Counted from the first letter of the stretch, positions 1-7,981 are shown. The stretch: 17,578 nt of DNA from S010-17 sp036478895 (GCA_036478895.1 JAZGEV010000062.1:1-17578); one strand, 5' to 3'. Notes: a model not told the origin generated them from the sequence alone. Translations and numbers: made by a program.

Positions 1-164
1 TTCAGTTGTATTGGCGTTGGTACTTTAGAAATTGTTCCTTCTTTGGATGGATCATCAACATTTATATTATATAAATAGTTATTGTACTGTGAATCAGTTT
101 GTCCAAAACTACGCATAGATACGCATACTGTTAAAATTATAAAAAGTAAAAATAGTTTTTTCAT
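1..164 (-). CDS. Secreted protein of unknown function, N-terminal fragment (cut by left edge)
   Basis: The ATG is at 162-164 and the frame stays open to the window edge, giving 54 codons. The protein begins MKKLFLLFIILTVC and continues to a likely signal peptidase I site after SFGQ, so export through Sec is probable. The one Cys in the hydrophobic core is preceded by Val, which is a poor lipobox, so I do not call a lipoprotein. The visible mature part (about 32 residues, rich in Asn, Asp, Tyr and Pro) matches nothing I recognise. It lies 58 nt downstream of the double amidohydrolase on the same strand, so the two may be co-transcribed. Its function cannot be judged without the rest of the gene. 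Confidence 0.75.
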   Translation of the reverse strand, partial: MKKLFLLFIILTVCVSMRSFGQTDSQYNNYLYNINVDDPSKEGTISKVPTPIQL

Positions 165-186
165 ATTATATTTTTTTATTAATACG

Positions 187-201
187 ATGACTTTAAGTCA
201 T
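187..201. repeat. Short perfect inverted repeat between two minus-strand genes
   Basis: ATGACTT (187-193) and AAGTCAT (195-201) are exact reverse complements around one central T. The repeat lies in the 58-nt gap between the amidohydrolase stop and the next start. No T-run follows it on the minus strand close enough to make a convincing terminator. It could be an operator or simply an AT-rich coincidence. Confidence 0.3.
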
Positions 202-222
202 TATATGAATTATTATTTAGAA

Positions 223-3204
223 TTAATAGCCTTCGCTATCACAATGATATAGTTTCGTTTCTTTTTTCTTTGGTTGTTGCGTTTTAATACCTTCGTTTTT
301 CTCAACAAGCATAAGATTTATCAATTTATTTCGTTCTTTTCTAATCTCGTTTTGTTGCTCTAAATCCCGTTCAATATCAAAATAAATAGTGCCTTCAATG
401 ATTGTTTTTTCGGCTTTAGCGTAAACAGATAACGGGTTGTCACTCCATAAAACAACATCAGCGTCTTTCCCAATTTTTACACTTCCAACTTTATCATCAA
501 TATGCAATAGAATTGCAGGATTTAAAGTAACGAATTTCCACGCTGCTTCTTCACTAACACCTCCATATTTTACTGCTTTTGCTGCTTCTTGATTAAGTCT
601 TCTAGACATTTCTGCATCATCGGAATTAAAAGCAACTGTAATCCCTTTATTATGCATAATTACACCATTATAGGGAATTGCATCATTCACTTCGTATTTA
701 TAAGCCCACCAATCGGAAAACGTAGATGCGCCAACGCCATGTTTTTTCATTTTATCGGCCACTTTGTAACCTTCCAAAATATGCGTAAAAGTATTAACTC
801 TAAAGTTAAACCTCTCGGCAACACGCATTAACATTGTAATTTCGGATTGAACGTATGAATGACAGGTTATGAAACGTTCCTTATTTAATATTTCTGCAAG
901 AACTTCTAATTCTTGATCGTATCTTGGATTTTTGCCTTGTTTTTTAGCCGTATCATATTCTTTGGCTCTTGTGAAATTATCGATATAAACTTGTTCAACA
1001 CCCATTCTTGTTTGTGGAAATCGATGTGAATTAAAAGGTGTTCGACTGTGTTTTACATTTTCACCTAAAGCAAATTTTATAAATTTATGATCTTTATATT
1101 GCATGGTTTCTGGGTTTTCGCCCCATTTCCATTTTACCAAGGCTGCACGACCACCAATTGGATTTGCAGAGCCGTGCAATAATTGCGATGTTGTTACGCC
1201 GCCAGCTAAATTCCTGTATATATTAATATCATCCGATTTTACGACATCTTGTATCGTTACTTCGGCAGAATTATTTTGTCCACCTTCATTTACGCCATTA
1301 GATATGGCTATATGCGAGTGTTCATCAATGATTCCTGATGTTAAATGTTTACCAGTGCCATCAATAATTATAAAATCATCGTTAACTTGATATGTATTGG
1401 TGTTTTCAATTTTATAAATTTTTCCTTTTTTAATGATAACATCTTTATTTTTTACAATGCCTTCATTTTCATTGGTCCAAACGGTTACATTCTTTATAAT
1501 AATATTTTGAGCTTGTGCCTTTTCTTTAAAACCGTAGGCTATATTAGGATAAGTAGTCGGAAATATTTCTGTTTCCTTCTCCTTTTTTTTCTTTTTATCT
1601 TTTTTCGTTTCTTTTTTCTTGTCGGATAAATCTTTCTCTAAAAACCAAGTAGTTTCTTCACCATTTTCTAGAACTGCTTTTCCTTTTAAGTTTTTATTAT
1701 TTGGATTAACTTTTGCAATTAATCGGATGAAGTCCATTTTTGTTGAGTCCAACGGATTAAACATCAGGTTTAACCAATTGTTTTTATAAGAAACCTTAGA
1801 TTTTAATTCTGTTGAATCCAAAAGAACTTTTGCTTTTAACTTTGCTAGTTTTCCCGATAGTTTTAAACTGTATTTTTTATTTTCTAAGCTAAAGGAATAG
1901 TCACCTGTAATATCTATAATTGTACGATCATTTATGACGTTTTTTTGACCTAAAGTCCAGTTTTCATAAATCACATTGTCTTTATCAAAAATAGGCTTAG
2001 AACTTATTAAAAAGTTAGCATAAGCACCTTTTTTTAATGAGCCTATTTCGTTTTCTTTACCTAAATACCGTGCAGGTGTTGTAGTTAATGCTGCTAATGC
2101 TGTATTTTTATCTAATCCATATTCAATAGCTTTTAATAAATTCTTTCTAAAATCTTTGATTTCTTTTAGACTAGATGCAGTCAAACAAAAATCAACATTA
2201 TGCTTTGCTAAAACGGCAGGGTTTGAAGGTGCTTGATTCCAAAACCGCAAATCGCTCAACGCAATTTTATCAGCAAAAAACGGATTTGTAACATCATATG
2301 GTTTTGGAAAGTTTATTGGTATAATATAACGTGCGTTTGTGTTTTTAATCTCTTCAATACGTTCAAATTCATTTCCACCACCAACAATTATATAGTCTAA
2401 GTTGAATTGATTACTAATTTTATGGGCTCTTAAATCATTTAATTTATCACCTGCATAAATTATTGAAGGCAATTTACTATTATCAATCTGTGCTTGTAAT
2501 GATAAATCAATAACATCATCCTGATTTTTATACCAAGCCACATCATTATAATATTGACGCAGTAAAGCCATCATTCCCATTAAAGAGCCAGGATAACTTT
2601 GTTTTGTTGCAATACTTCTTTTAAAAGCAAAATGTTGCGTAGCGTTTTCTTCAATAATACGTTCATTATTGGAAACTTTGTCGTTAAGGCATGTAAGCAA
2701 AGACGTTCCTCTTGCAATACCATCAACACTATGCGTATTGACTGTTCCAAAACCTAAGTCTAAACGTTTTTTTGCTTCTTTTTTATCGTATTTAAAAGAG
2801 TCAATTGCATCTATTTGAGGTTTCATATGATCGTTCCAATAGTAACCATCTTTTTTGGAATCCCATTGGTATTCGTAATATTTTCCTTTTGCCTTTTCAG
2901 GTTTTTTTACACCAAACTCACTGTATAAATCAATAAACGAAGGGTAAATAAACAAACCATTCAAATCAACAATAGTTGCATTTTTAGGAATAGTTATCCC
3001 AGTTCCAACGTCAATAATTTTATTATTCTTAATTATAAGTGTCGCATTTTTTAAGCGATGTTTAGGTGAAACTGTAATTGTTGCATTAGTAAAAGCAGTG
3101 TATCCTTTTTGAGGTGTTTTTACACCATCGTTTTTAGGGAAATGCTCTTGAGCATAAAATTGTAAACCAAAAAGTAAGCAGATGAATAGAAGTCCTTTTT
3201 TCAT
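223..3204 (-). CDS. Secreted bipartite amidohydrolase (two amidohydrolase-like halves)
   Basis: This 993-residue protein has a Sec signal peptide (about residues 1-19, ending YAQ). The N-terminal amidohydrolase-like half covers about 35-430. A linker region follows, with a very Lys-rich stretch at 529-545, and the C-terminal amidohydrolase half covers about 565-945. The C-terminal half keeps metal-site features of the superfamily: DEHSH (627-631), His782, His808 and the SDD at 861-863. The N-terminal half has DLYSE (92-96) where DxHxH is expected and TASS near 342-345 where the Asp-bearing loop would lie, so it looks non-catalytic. The family is typical of Flavobacteriia; imidazolonepropionase- or dipeptidase-like hydrolysis of a cyclic amide or peptide in the periplasm is plausible, but the substrate is unknown. 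The start is chosen because the signal peptide begins there. A weak -7-like TATTTTTA lies at 3222-3229 on the minus strand. Confidence 0.9.
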   Translation of the reverse strand: MKKGLLFICLLFGLQFYAQEHFPKNDGVKTPQKGYTAFTNATITVSPKHRLKNATLIIKNNKIIDVGTGITIPKNATIVDLNGLFIYPSFIDLYSEFGVKKPEKAKGKYYEYQWDSKKDGYYWNDHMKPQIDAIDSFKYDKKEAKKRLDLGFGTVNTHSVDGIARGTSLLTCLNDKVSNNERIIEENATQHFAFKRSIATKQSYPGSLMGMMALLRQYYNDVAWYKNQDDVIDLSLQAQIDNSKLPSIIYAGDKLNDLRAHKISNQFNLDYIIVGGGNEFERIEEIKNTNARYIIPINFPKPYDVTNPFFADKIALSDLRFWNQAPSNPAVLAKHNVDFCLTASSLKEIKDFRKNLLKAIEYGLDKNTALAALTTTPARYLGKENEIGSLKKGAYANFLISSKPIFDKDNVIYENWTLGQKNVINDRTIIDITGDYSFSLENKKYSLKLSGKLAKLKAKVLLDSTELKSKVSYKNNWLNLMFNPLDSTKMDFIRLIAKVNPNNKNLKGKAVLENGEETTWFLEKDLSDKKKETKKDKKKKKEKETEIFPTTYPNIAYGFKEKAQAQNIIIKNVTVWTNENEGIVKNKDVIIKKGKIYKIENTNTYQVNDDFIIIDGTGKHLTSGIIDEHSHIAISNGVNEGGQNNSAEVTIQDVVKSDDINIYRNLAGGVTTSQLLHGSANPIGGRAALVKWKWGENPETMQYKDHKFIKFALGENVKHSRTPFNSHRFPQTRMGVEQVYIDNFTRAKEYDTAKKQGKNPRYDQELEVLAEILNKERFITCHSYVQSEITMLMRVAERFNFRVNTFTHILEGYKVADKMKKHGVGASTFSDWWAYKYEVNDAIPYNGVIMHNKGITVAFNSDDAEMSRRLNQEAAKAVKYGGVSEEAAWKFVTLNPAILLHIDDKVGSVKIGKDADVVLWSDNPLSVYAKAEKTIIEGTIYFDIERDLEQQNEIRKERNKLINLMLVEKNEGIKTQQPKKKETKLYHCDSEGY

Positions 3205-3241
3205 TGTATTGTTTTAAAATTTAAAAATAAGAATAAATGCT

Positions 3242-3249
3242 TATATTTG
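3242..3249 (+). promoter_or_regulatory. Bacteroidota -7 promoter element for the 195-residue exported protein gene
   Basis: TATATTTG matches the TAnnTTTG consensus exactly and ends 22 nt before the ATG at 3272. I see no TTG at the usual -33 distance, so the call rests on the -7 box alone. Confidence 0.5.
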
Positions 3250-3271
3250 TTTAGATTTAGCAACAAATGTT

Positions 3272-3859
3272 ATGAACAAAATTTTATTAATTCTTTTTTT
3301 TATTTCAACTGTAATTAATGCTCAAGAAAATAATACTAAAAAAAATCACATAATTTATGCGGATCTATTTATGGGATTACAAACATCTGGATTTTTTTCT
3401 GGCGGATCACTAAATTACCAGCAGAAAAAGCAGTTGTTTACATTAAGGATTACAGAATCTATCGATTTGAAAACGGCTTATTTTTTTGGATTTCCTTTTG
3501 TGAACAAAGAAGATAAAAATATAGAATTTGCGACATTATATGGTTATCGTAAATTATATGATAATTTTTCGTTTAGTGTTTCTACGGGTATCTCATATAA
3601 TAGTTTTAGAATTAGAGTTCCAATTGATAATGAATTCTATTATTTAAATAAAGATACTTATTTAGCTCTACCTTTCGAGTTTAATATTAAATGGTTTAAA
3701 AGGAAAAAGAGAAAATTTAAAATTTATTACCTAATTCCTGTTGGGAAAAAGACCTCTTTTGGATCTAATTTTGGATTTAAAGTTATTGGGAATGTTTCAA
3801 AAAGAGCCTATTTAGGATTAGGAATTGTTATTGGATTTGGAAATCATAAACGTTATTAA
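3272..3859 (+). CDS. Small exported protein, probable outer-membrane beta-barrel-like
   Basis: The protein has 195 residues. A signal peptide (about 1-18, MNKILLILFF...INAQ) is followed by alternating polar and hydrophobic/aromatic stretches throughout, for example FATLYGYRKLY, FSFSVSTGISYNSF and the final LGLGIVIGFG. This pattern fits a small outer-membrane barrel or an outer-membrane-associated beta protein. I do not recognise a named family. It sits between two minus-strand genes, divergent from the amidohydrolase (67 nt apart) and convergent with the DUF3810 gene (91 nt apart), so it is probably transcribed alone. No clear terminator is visible in the convergent gap. The function is unknown and the barrel call is inferred from residue pattern only. 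Confidence 0.75.
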   Translation: MNKILLILFFISTVINAQENNTKKNHIIYADLFMGLQTSGFFSGGSLNYQQKKQLFTLRITESIDLKTAYFFGFPFVNKEDKNIEFATLYGYRKLYDNFSFSVSTGISYNSFRIRVPIDNEFYYLNKDTYLALPFEFNIKWFKRKKRKFKIYYLIPVGKKTSFGSNFGFKVIGNVSKRAYLGLGIVIGFGNHKRY

Positions 3860-3950
3860 TTACCTTTGTAAACTAAATTTTAAATAGGTTTTAAATTACA
3901 TTAAAAGATAAAGCCTGTCTTAGCTCTTAAGTCTTTCAGCGAAGCGGTCT

Positions 3951-5015
3951 TTACTCTTTTGCATTCTCATAAGCCATCAACAAACTAACCATTCTACCAT
4001 AGCTTTTTATGCCATGTTTTTGATTGTTTGCTTTTAAAAATAAATCATAGATACGTTTAAAATAAGGTTCTAACGGATTGTCATATTTCTTCCAATTAGT
4101 CCTGTTTGCCTCAATATTTTTACGAACTCCAATTGGTAATCGGTTATTGATTTCGTGAAATAAATCTTTATCAGAACGGTAAATTTCGTTTAAACAATAA
4201 CGCAATGCCATCACATAACCAGAGTATTGAAATAGAGAATCTGTGTTATTTATAGCAGCTAAATATCCTATAAAATTAGCTTCACTTTCATTGGCATAAC
4301 CAATTTGATGTGCTACTTCATGACTTGCAGTAGAAGGCATCGTAAACGGTAAAAGATTATAATTAACTTGAGATTCCCCTGTTAGCGGATTTAAATAACC
4401 GCCAAAACCCATAAAACTCATGGGTAAACTAAACAAAGATTTTTTTACTTTGGGTTGCGAATATTTAAATTGTGGATGTATTTTTGATAATTCATTATAA
4501 CCAATAACTGTACGATCCAATAATTCTTGTTGAGATAGGATAGTTTTAACTGGAATGGTATCGTTTCTAGTTAATTTAAAATGTATTTCTTGTGTTTTTA
4601 TGAGTAATTTTTCTGATAAAATAGAAAGTGCATCAATATTATACGTTGGCATTTTCATACCCATACTTTTCTGTAACGGATCCCGATGATAATTCAAACC
4701 CCAAAACAGATTAAAACAAAAGTAGAGAACAGATAATTTTGCACCAATACTAAACATCATATTTATATAGTTTTTAGGCTTTTGCTTAAAAAAACGCCAA
4801 ATACTTCTAATAAGCCAAAGCAATACTATAAATAATAAAACATCGCCAATTGAAAAGGGAATCCAACCAAAAACAGTTCTTAAAAAAGAGGATATATAAG
4901 GGTAAATGCCATTGGAATAGTACTTTTCTACAAAATCTGGAAATTTTGATAAAACGGTAACAATGGCAATTTGAACAATCAATAAAAGACTTAATATTTG
5001 ATTTCTCTTTTTCAT
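3951..5015 (-). CDS. DUF3810 family membrane protein with HExxH zinc-protease motif
   Basis: The protein has 354 residues and three probable transmembrane segments near the N-terminus (about 7-24, 50-75 and 88-107). A long soluble region follows, containing HEVAH (232-236) and then NESEAN (242-247), the layout of a gluzincin-type metallopeptidase in which two His and a downstream Glu bind zinc. DUF3810 proteins of Bacteroidota share this arrangement, but no substrate is established to my knowledge. The active site may face the periplasm; topology is not certain from sequence. The start ATG at 5013-5015 lies only 4 nt after a consensus -7 box, so the mRNA may be leaderless. It is divergent from dnaB, sharing a 126-bp intergenic region. 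Confidence 0.85.
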   Translation of the reverse strand: MKKRNQILSLLLIVQIAIVTVLSKFPDFVEKYYSNGIYPYISSFLRTVFGWIPFSIGDVLLFIVLLWLIRSIWRFFKQKPKNYINMMFSIGAKLSVLYFCFNLFWGLNYHRDPLQKSMGMKMPTYNIDALSILSEKLLIKTQEIHFKLTRNDTIPVKTILSQQELLDRTVIGYNELSKIHPQFKYSQPKVKKSLFSLPMSFMGFGGYLNPLTGESQVNYNLLPFTMPSTASHEVAHQIGYANESEANFIGYLAAINNTDSLFQYSGYVMALRYCLNEIYRSDKDLFHEINNRLPIGVRKNIEANRTNWKKYDNPLEPYFKRIYDLFLKANNQKHGIKSYGRMVSLLMAYENAKE

Positions 5016-5019
5016 TTTT

Positions 5020-5027
5020 CAAAAATA
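5020..5027 (-). promoter_or_regulatory. -7 promoter element directly abutting the DUF3810 start
   Basis: Read on the minus strand this is TATTTTTG, an exact match to TAnnTTTG. Only 4 nt separate it from the ATG, so transcription would begin at or next to the start codon. No TTG is evident at -33. Confidence 0.5.
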
Positions 5028-5129
5028 GTAATACTTATGAACTAAAAATGGGATTTGTAAACAATGTTTTTAACAAAAAAAATGATAAATAAAGCCTACG
5101 TGTTTTAGTAATAAAAAGAATAAAAAAAT

Positions 5130-5137
5130 TACATTTG
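5130..5137 (+). promoter_or_regulatory. -7 promoter element directly abutting the dnaB start
   Basis: TACATTTG matches TAnnTTTG exactly and ends 4 nt before the dnaB ATG at 5142. This is the same spacing as on the opposite strand for the divergent DUF3810 gene, and it predicts a leaderless or nearly leaderless dnaB mRNA. No TTG is evident at -33. Confidence 0.55.
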
Positions 5138-5141
5138 CGCT

Positions 5142-6659
5142 ATGGAGAAATCAAAACAATTTACACCAAATACACAAAAAAAAGGAACCGTTATTTCTTT
5201 AGAAAAAGGAAAACTTCCTCCGCAAGCAGTTGATTTAGAAGAAGCTGTGCTGGGAGCAATGATGATTGACAAGAAAGGTGTAGATGATGTAATTGATATC
5301 TTAAGTATGGATACTTTTTATAAAAAAGAGCATCAATATATTTATGAAGCTATTTATAATTTGTTTAAAGATTCTCAACCAATTGATTTATTAACGGTTT
5401 CTGACAGGTTAATAAAAGATGGTAATTTACAATTGGCTGGTGGCGATTTGTACCTAATAAACTTGACTCAAAAAGTATCCTCATCGGCACATATTGAGTT
5501 TCACGCACGTATTGTACTGCAGAAGTACATTCAACGTCGTTTAATTTCAATTTCCAATGAAATTATTACCGAAGCCTATGATGAAACTACAGATGTTTTT
5601 GACTTATTAGATAACGCAGAATCGAAATTTTTTGAAGTTTCACAAGGAAGTTTGAAAAAAAGTACCGAAACTGCTGAAGGTCTAGTTAAACAAGCATTGA
5701 AAAAAATACAGGACAATGCCAATACAGAAGGTATGAGTGGCTTGGCATCTGGTTTTACAAAGTTAGATCAATTAACAGCAGGTTGGCAAGCGTCAGATTT
5801 GGTTATTTTGGCAGCTAGACCAGGAATGGGGAAAACTGCATTTGTGATGTCAATGGCAAAAAATATGGCCATAGAATTCAACAATCCTGTAGCGATATTT
5901 TCATTAGAGATGTCATCTGTACAATTAATTACACGAATGATATCTAGTGAAACTGGTATATCATCAGGAAAACTTAAAAAAGGAGAATTACAACCACACG
6001 AATGGGAACAATTAAGCGTAAAAGTAAAACGCTTATCCGATGCGCCAATTTTTATAGATGACACACCATCATTATCTATATTTGATTTGCGTGCAAAGGC
6101 ACGACGATTGGCATCACAACATGGCATTAAGATAATTATTATAGATTATTTACAATTAATGACCGCTGGAAATAATAAAGGTGGCGGCAATAGGGAACAA
6201 GAAATTTCAATGATTTCTAGAAATTTAAAAGCCTTGGCAAAAGAGTTGAATATTCCTGTAATTGCTCTATCGCAGTTATCTCGTGCTGTTGAAACGCGTG
6301 GTGGCTCAAAAAGGCCAATGTTATCCGATCTACGTGAATCTGGAGCCATTGAGCAAGATGCGGATATTGTGTCCTTCATTTTTAGACCAGAGTATTACGG
6401 AAATACAGAATGGGATGATGATGAGCACACGCCGTGTGAAGGTCAAGCCGAATTAATTATCGCAAAACATAGAAATGGTGGATTAGATAATATTAGATTG
6501 AAATTTACAGGACATTTAGCCTTGTTTTCCGATTTGGAAGATAATACTTTTGATAGTGGCTATGCCTCAAAAATGAATTCTGGATTAGATACTAATGCGC
6601 TTCCAAGTTCGCAAGAAGCCTTTGGAGATGATGCAATAGATGATGAGATGCCTTTTTAA
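5142..6659 (+). CDS. dnaB: Replicative DNA helicase DnaB
   Basis: The 505-residue protein is a full-length DnaB. It has a helical N-terminal domain (about 25-130, starting PPQAVDLEEAVLGAMM), a linker (about 130-195) and a RecA-like ATPase domain (about 198-465). Walker A is GMGKT (228-232), Walker B is IIIIDYLQLM (331-340, Asp335), and SQLSRAVETR (377-386) and SDLRESGAIEQDAD (395-408) are typical family motifs. The hexamer unwinds DNA at the replication fork in the cytoplasm and loads primase. No intein interrupts the P-loop or other conserved motifs. The C-terminal tail is acidic and ends DDEMPF, resembling the SSB C-terminal tip. The ATG is fixed by the family's usual N-terminus and by the promoter 4 nt upstream. 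Confidence 0.98.
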   Translation: MEKSKQFTPNTQKKGTVISLEKGKLPPQAVDLEEAVLGAMMIDKKGVDDVIDILSMDTFYKKEHQYIYEAIYNLFKDSQPIDLLTVSDRLIKDGNLQLAGGDLYLINLTQKVSSSAHIEFHARIVLQKYIQRRLISISNEIITEAYDETTDVFDLLDNAESKFFEVSQGSLKKSTETAEGLVKQALKKIQDNANTEGMSGLASGFTKLDQLTAGWQASDLVILAARPGMGKTAFVMSMAKNMAIEFNNPVAIFSLEMSSVQLITRMISSETGISSGKLKKGELQPHEWEQLSVKVKRLSDAPIFIDDTPSLSIFDLRAKARRLASQHGIKIIIIDYLQLMTAGNNKGGGNREQEISMISRNLKALAKELNIPVIALSQLSRAVETRGGSKRPMLSDLRESGAIEQDADIVSFIFRPEYYGNTEWDDDEHTPCEGQAELIIAKHRNGGLDNIRLKFTGHLALFSDLEDNTFDSGYASKMNSGLDTNALPSSQEAFGDDAIDDEMPF

Positions 6660-6696
6660 ATTAACAGAATCCTAAATCTATTGGCCTAATAATTGC

Positions 6697-6704
6697 TATA
6701 TTTA
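6697..6704 (+). promoter_or_regulatory. Near-consensus -7 element upstream of the secreted 419-residue protein gene
   Basis: TATATTTA differs from TAnnTTTG at one base and ends 17 nt before the ATG at 6722. No terminator separates dnaB from this gene, so read-through from dnaB is also possible. Confidence 0.3.
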
Positions 6705-6721
6705 CAGCATAAAATTTGTCT

Positions 6722-7981
6722 ATGAAAAAAGCTTTAATTACAACTTTGTTTTTATTTGTTATAAAAATTTCTTTTGCGTCATATATCCTGATTCCAATGG
6801 ATGATGTATCACAAAAAAATCATTTAAAAGCCTATGGTATTACCTTTATGTCACTTAATAATGGCAATAAAGTAAAGTGGTTGTTAAATTATCGTGGCGG
6901 TTCTTTTTTATTGGAAGATGTTGAAGAATACAGAAAAGAATGCACCATAAGAGGTGTTAGTTTTGAAGTCATATCAGATACTGAAGCAGTCTCAATTCTA
7001 GAAGAAATTAGCAGTCCATCTCAAAATATGGAAGCCGTTTTACTAGAAAAAGCACCAAAAATAGCTGTGTATTCTCCAAAAGGGAAATTTCCTTGGGATG
7101 ATGCTGTTACAATGGTTTTAAATTATGCAGAGATACCTTACGATGTTGTATATGACGAAGAAGTTTTAAACGATGAATTAATTAAATACGAATGGCTGCA
7201 CTTACACCATGAAGATTTTACAGGACAATATGGAAAATTTTATGGATCACAGCGCAGAACAGCTTGGTATATTGAAGCTAAAAAAGAATCTGAATTATTA
7301 GCTGATAAATTAGGCTACGATAAAGTATCAAAAGAAAAATTGGATGTGGCATTGCGCATACGAGATTTTGTAATTGGTGGCGGTTTTATGTTTGCAATGT
7401 GTAGTGCAACAGATAGTTTTGATATTGCTTTAGCTGCTCAAGGAGTTGATATTTGTGAACCGATGTTTGATGGTGATGGCTCGGATGCAGATTACCAATC
7501 CAAAATAGATTATAATAAATCCTTTGCATTTAAAGATTTTATTTTGGAACGCAGTCCGATGGTTTATGAATTTTCAACAATTGATATGACAAAGAAAAGA
7601 CGTATTAAAAAAACCTTGGATTATTTTACACTGATGGAATATTCAGCAAAATGGGATCAAATACCAACAATGCTTACCCAAAACCATACAGTATTAATTA
7701 AAGGATTTATGGGGCAAACAACATCGTATGATATTAACAATATTAAATCGAATGTATTGGTTATGGGAGAATTAAAATCAACAGGAGAAGCAAAATACAT
7801 TCATGGAGTTGTTGGTAAAGGCATGTTTACCTATTATGGTGGTCACGATCCAGAAGATTATAAACATATGATTGGTGATCCAAAAACAGAATTAGATCTA
7901 CATCCAAATTCACCAGGTTATCGTTTAATATTAAATAATGTACTGTTTCCTGCGGCTAAAAAGAAAAAACAGAAGACATAG
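6722..7981 (+). CDS. Secreted protein of unknown function, often labelled asparagine synthetase B; possible class I amidotransferase-like fold
   Basis: The protein has 419 residues, starting at the ATG that opens a clear signal peptide (about 1-19, MKKALITTLF...SFA). Close relatives in Flavobacteriaceae often carry the name asparagine synthetase B, but I see neither an N-terminal catalytic Cys nor the SGGxDS ATP-pyrophosphatase motif, and the protein is exported, so I do not accept that name. What is visible is an IAVYSPKG strand (114-121), a HLHHEDFTGQYG segment (160-171), a GGGFMFAMCSATDS turn (219-232, Cys227) and GGHDPED (373-379, His375). The Gly-rich turn with Cys and the later His-x-(E/D) resemble the nucleophile elbow and catalytic His of class I glutamine-amidotransferase-like folds. 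That is inference. It is followed 9 nt later by the HEAT-like gene. Confidence 0.85.
   Translation: MKKALITTLFLFVIKISFASYILIPMDDVSQKNHLKAYGITFMSLNNGNKVKWLLNYRGGSFLLEDVEEYRKECTIRGVSFEVISDTEAVSILEEISSPSQNMEAVLLEKAPKIAVYSPKGKFPWDDAVTMVLNYAEIPYDVVYDEEVLNDELIKYEWLHLHHEDFTGQYGKFYGSQRRTAWYIEAKKESELLADKLGYDKVSKEKLDVALRIRDFVIGGGFMFAMCSATDSFDIALAAQGVDICEPMFDGDGSDADYQSKIDYNKSFAFKDFILERSPMVYEFSTIDMTKKRRIKKTLDYFTLMEYSAKWDQIPTMLTQNHTVLIKGFMGQTTSYDINNIKSNVLVMGELKSTGEAKYIHGVVGKGMFTYYGGHDPEDYKHMIGDPKTELDLHPNSPGYRLILNNVLFPAAKKKKQKT

Noticed and set aside
125..164. Lipoprotein signal in the left-edge fragment
   Set aside because: The Cys follows Val in the hydrophobic core, not a small residue, and a better signal peptidase I site lies further on.
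1103..1629. Plus-strand open frames inside the amidohydrolase gene
   Set aside because: They lie antisense to strongly conserved coding sequence and encode nothing recognisable.
5142..6659. Intein or insertion in dnaB
   Set aside because: Walker A, Walker B and the later motifs are uninterrupted and the length is normal.
6716..6721. TTG start two codons before the secreted 419-residue protein
   Set aside because: The ATG at 6722 opens a standard MKK signal peptide; a TTG start is not needed.
6722..7981. Asparagine synthetase B function
   Set aside because: No N-terminal catalytic Cys, no SGGxDS ATP site, and a signal peptide makes a cytosolic ATP-dependent enzyme unlikely.
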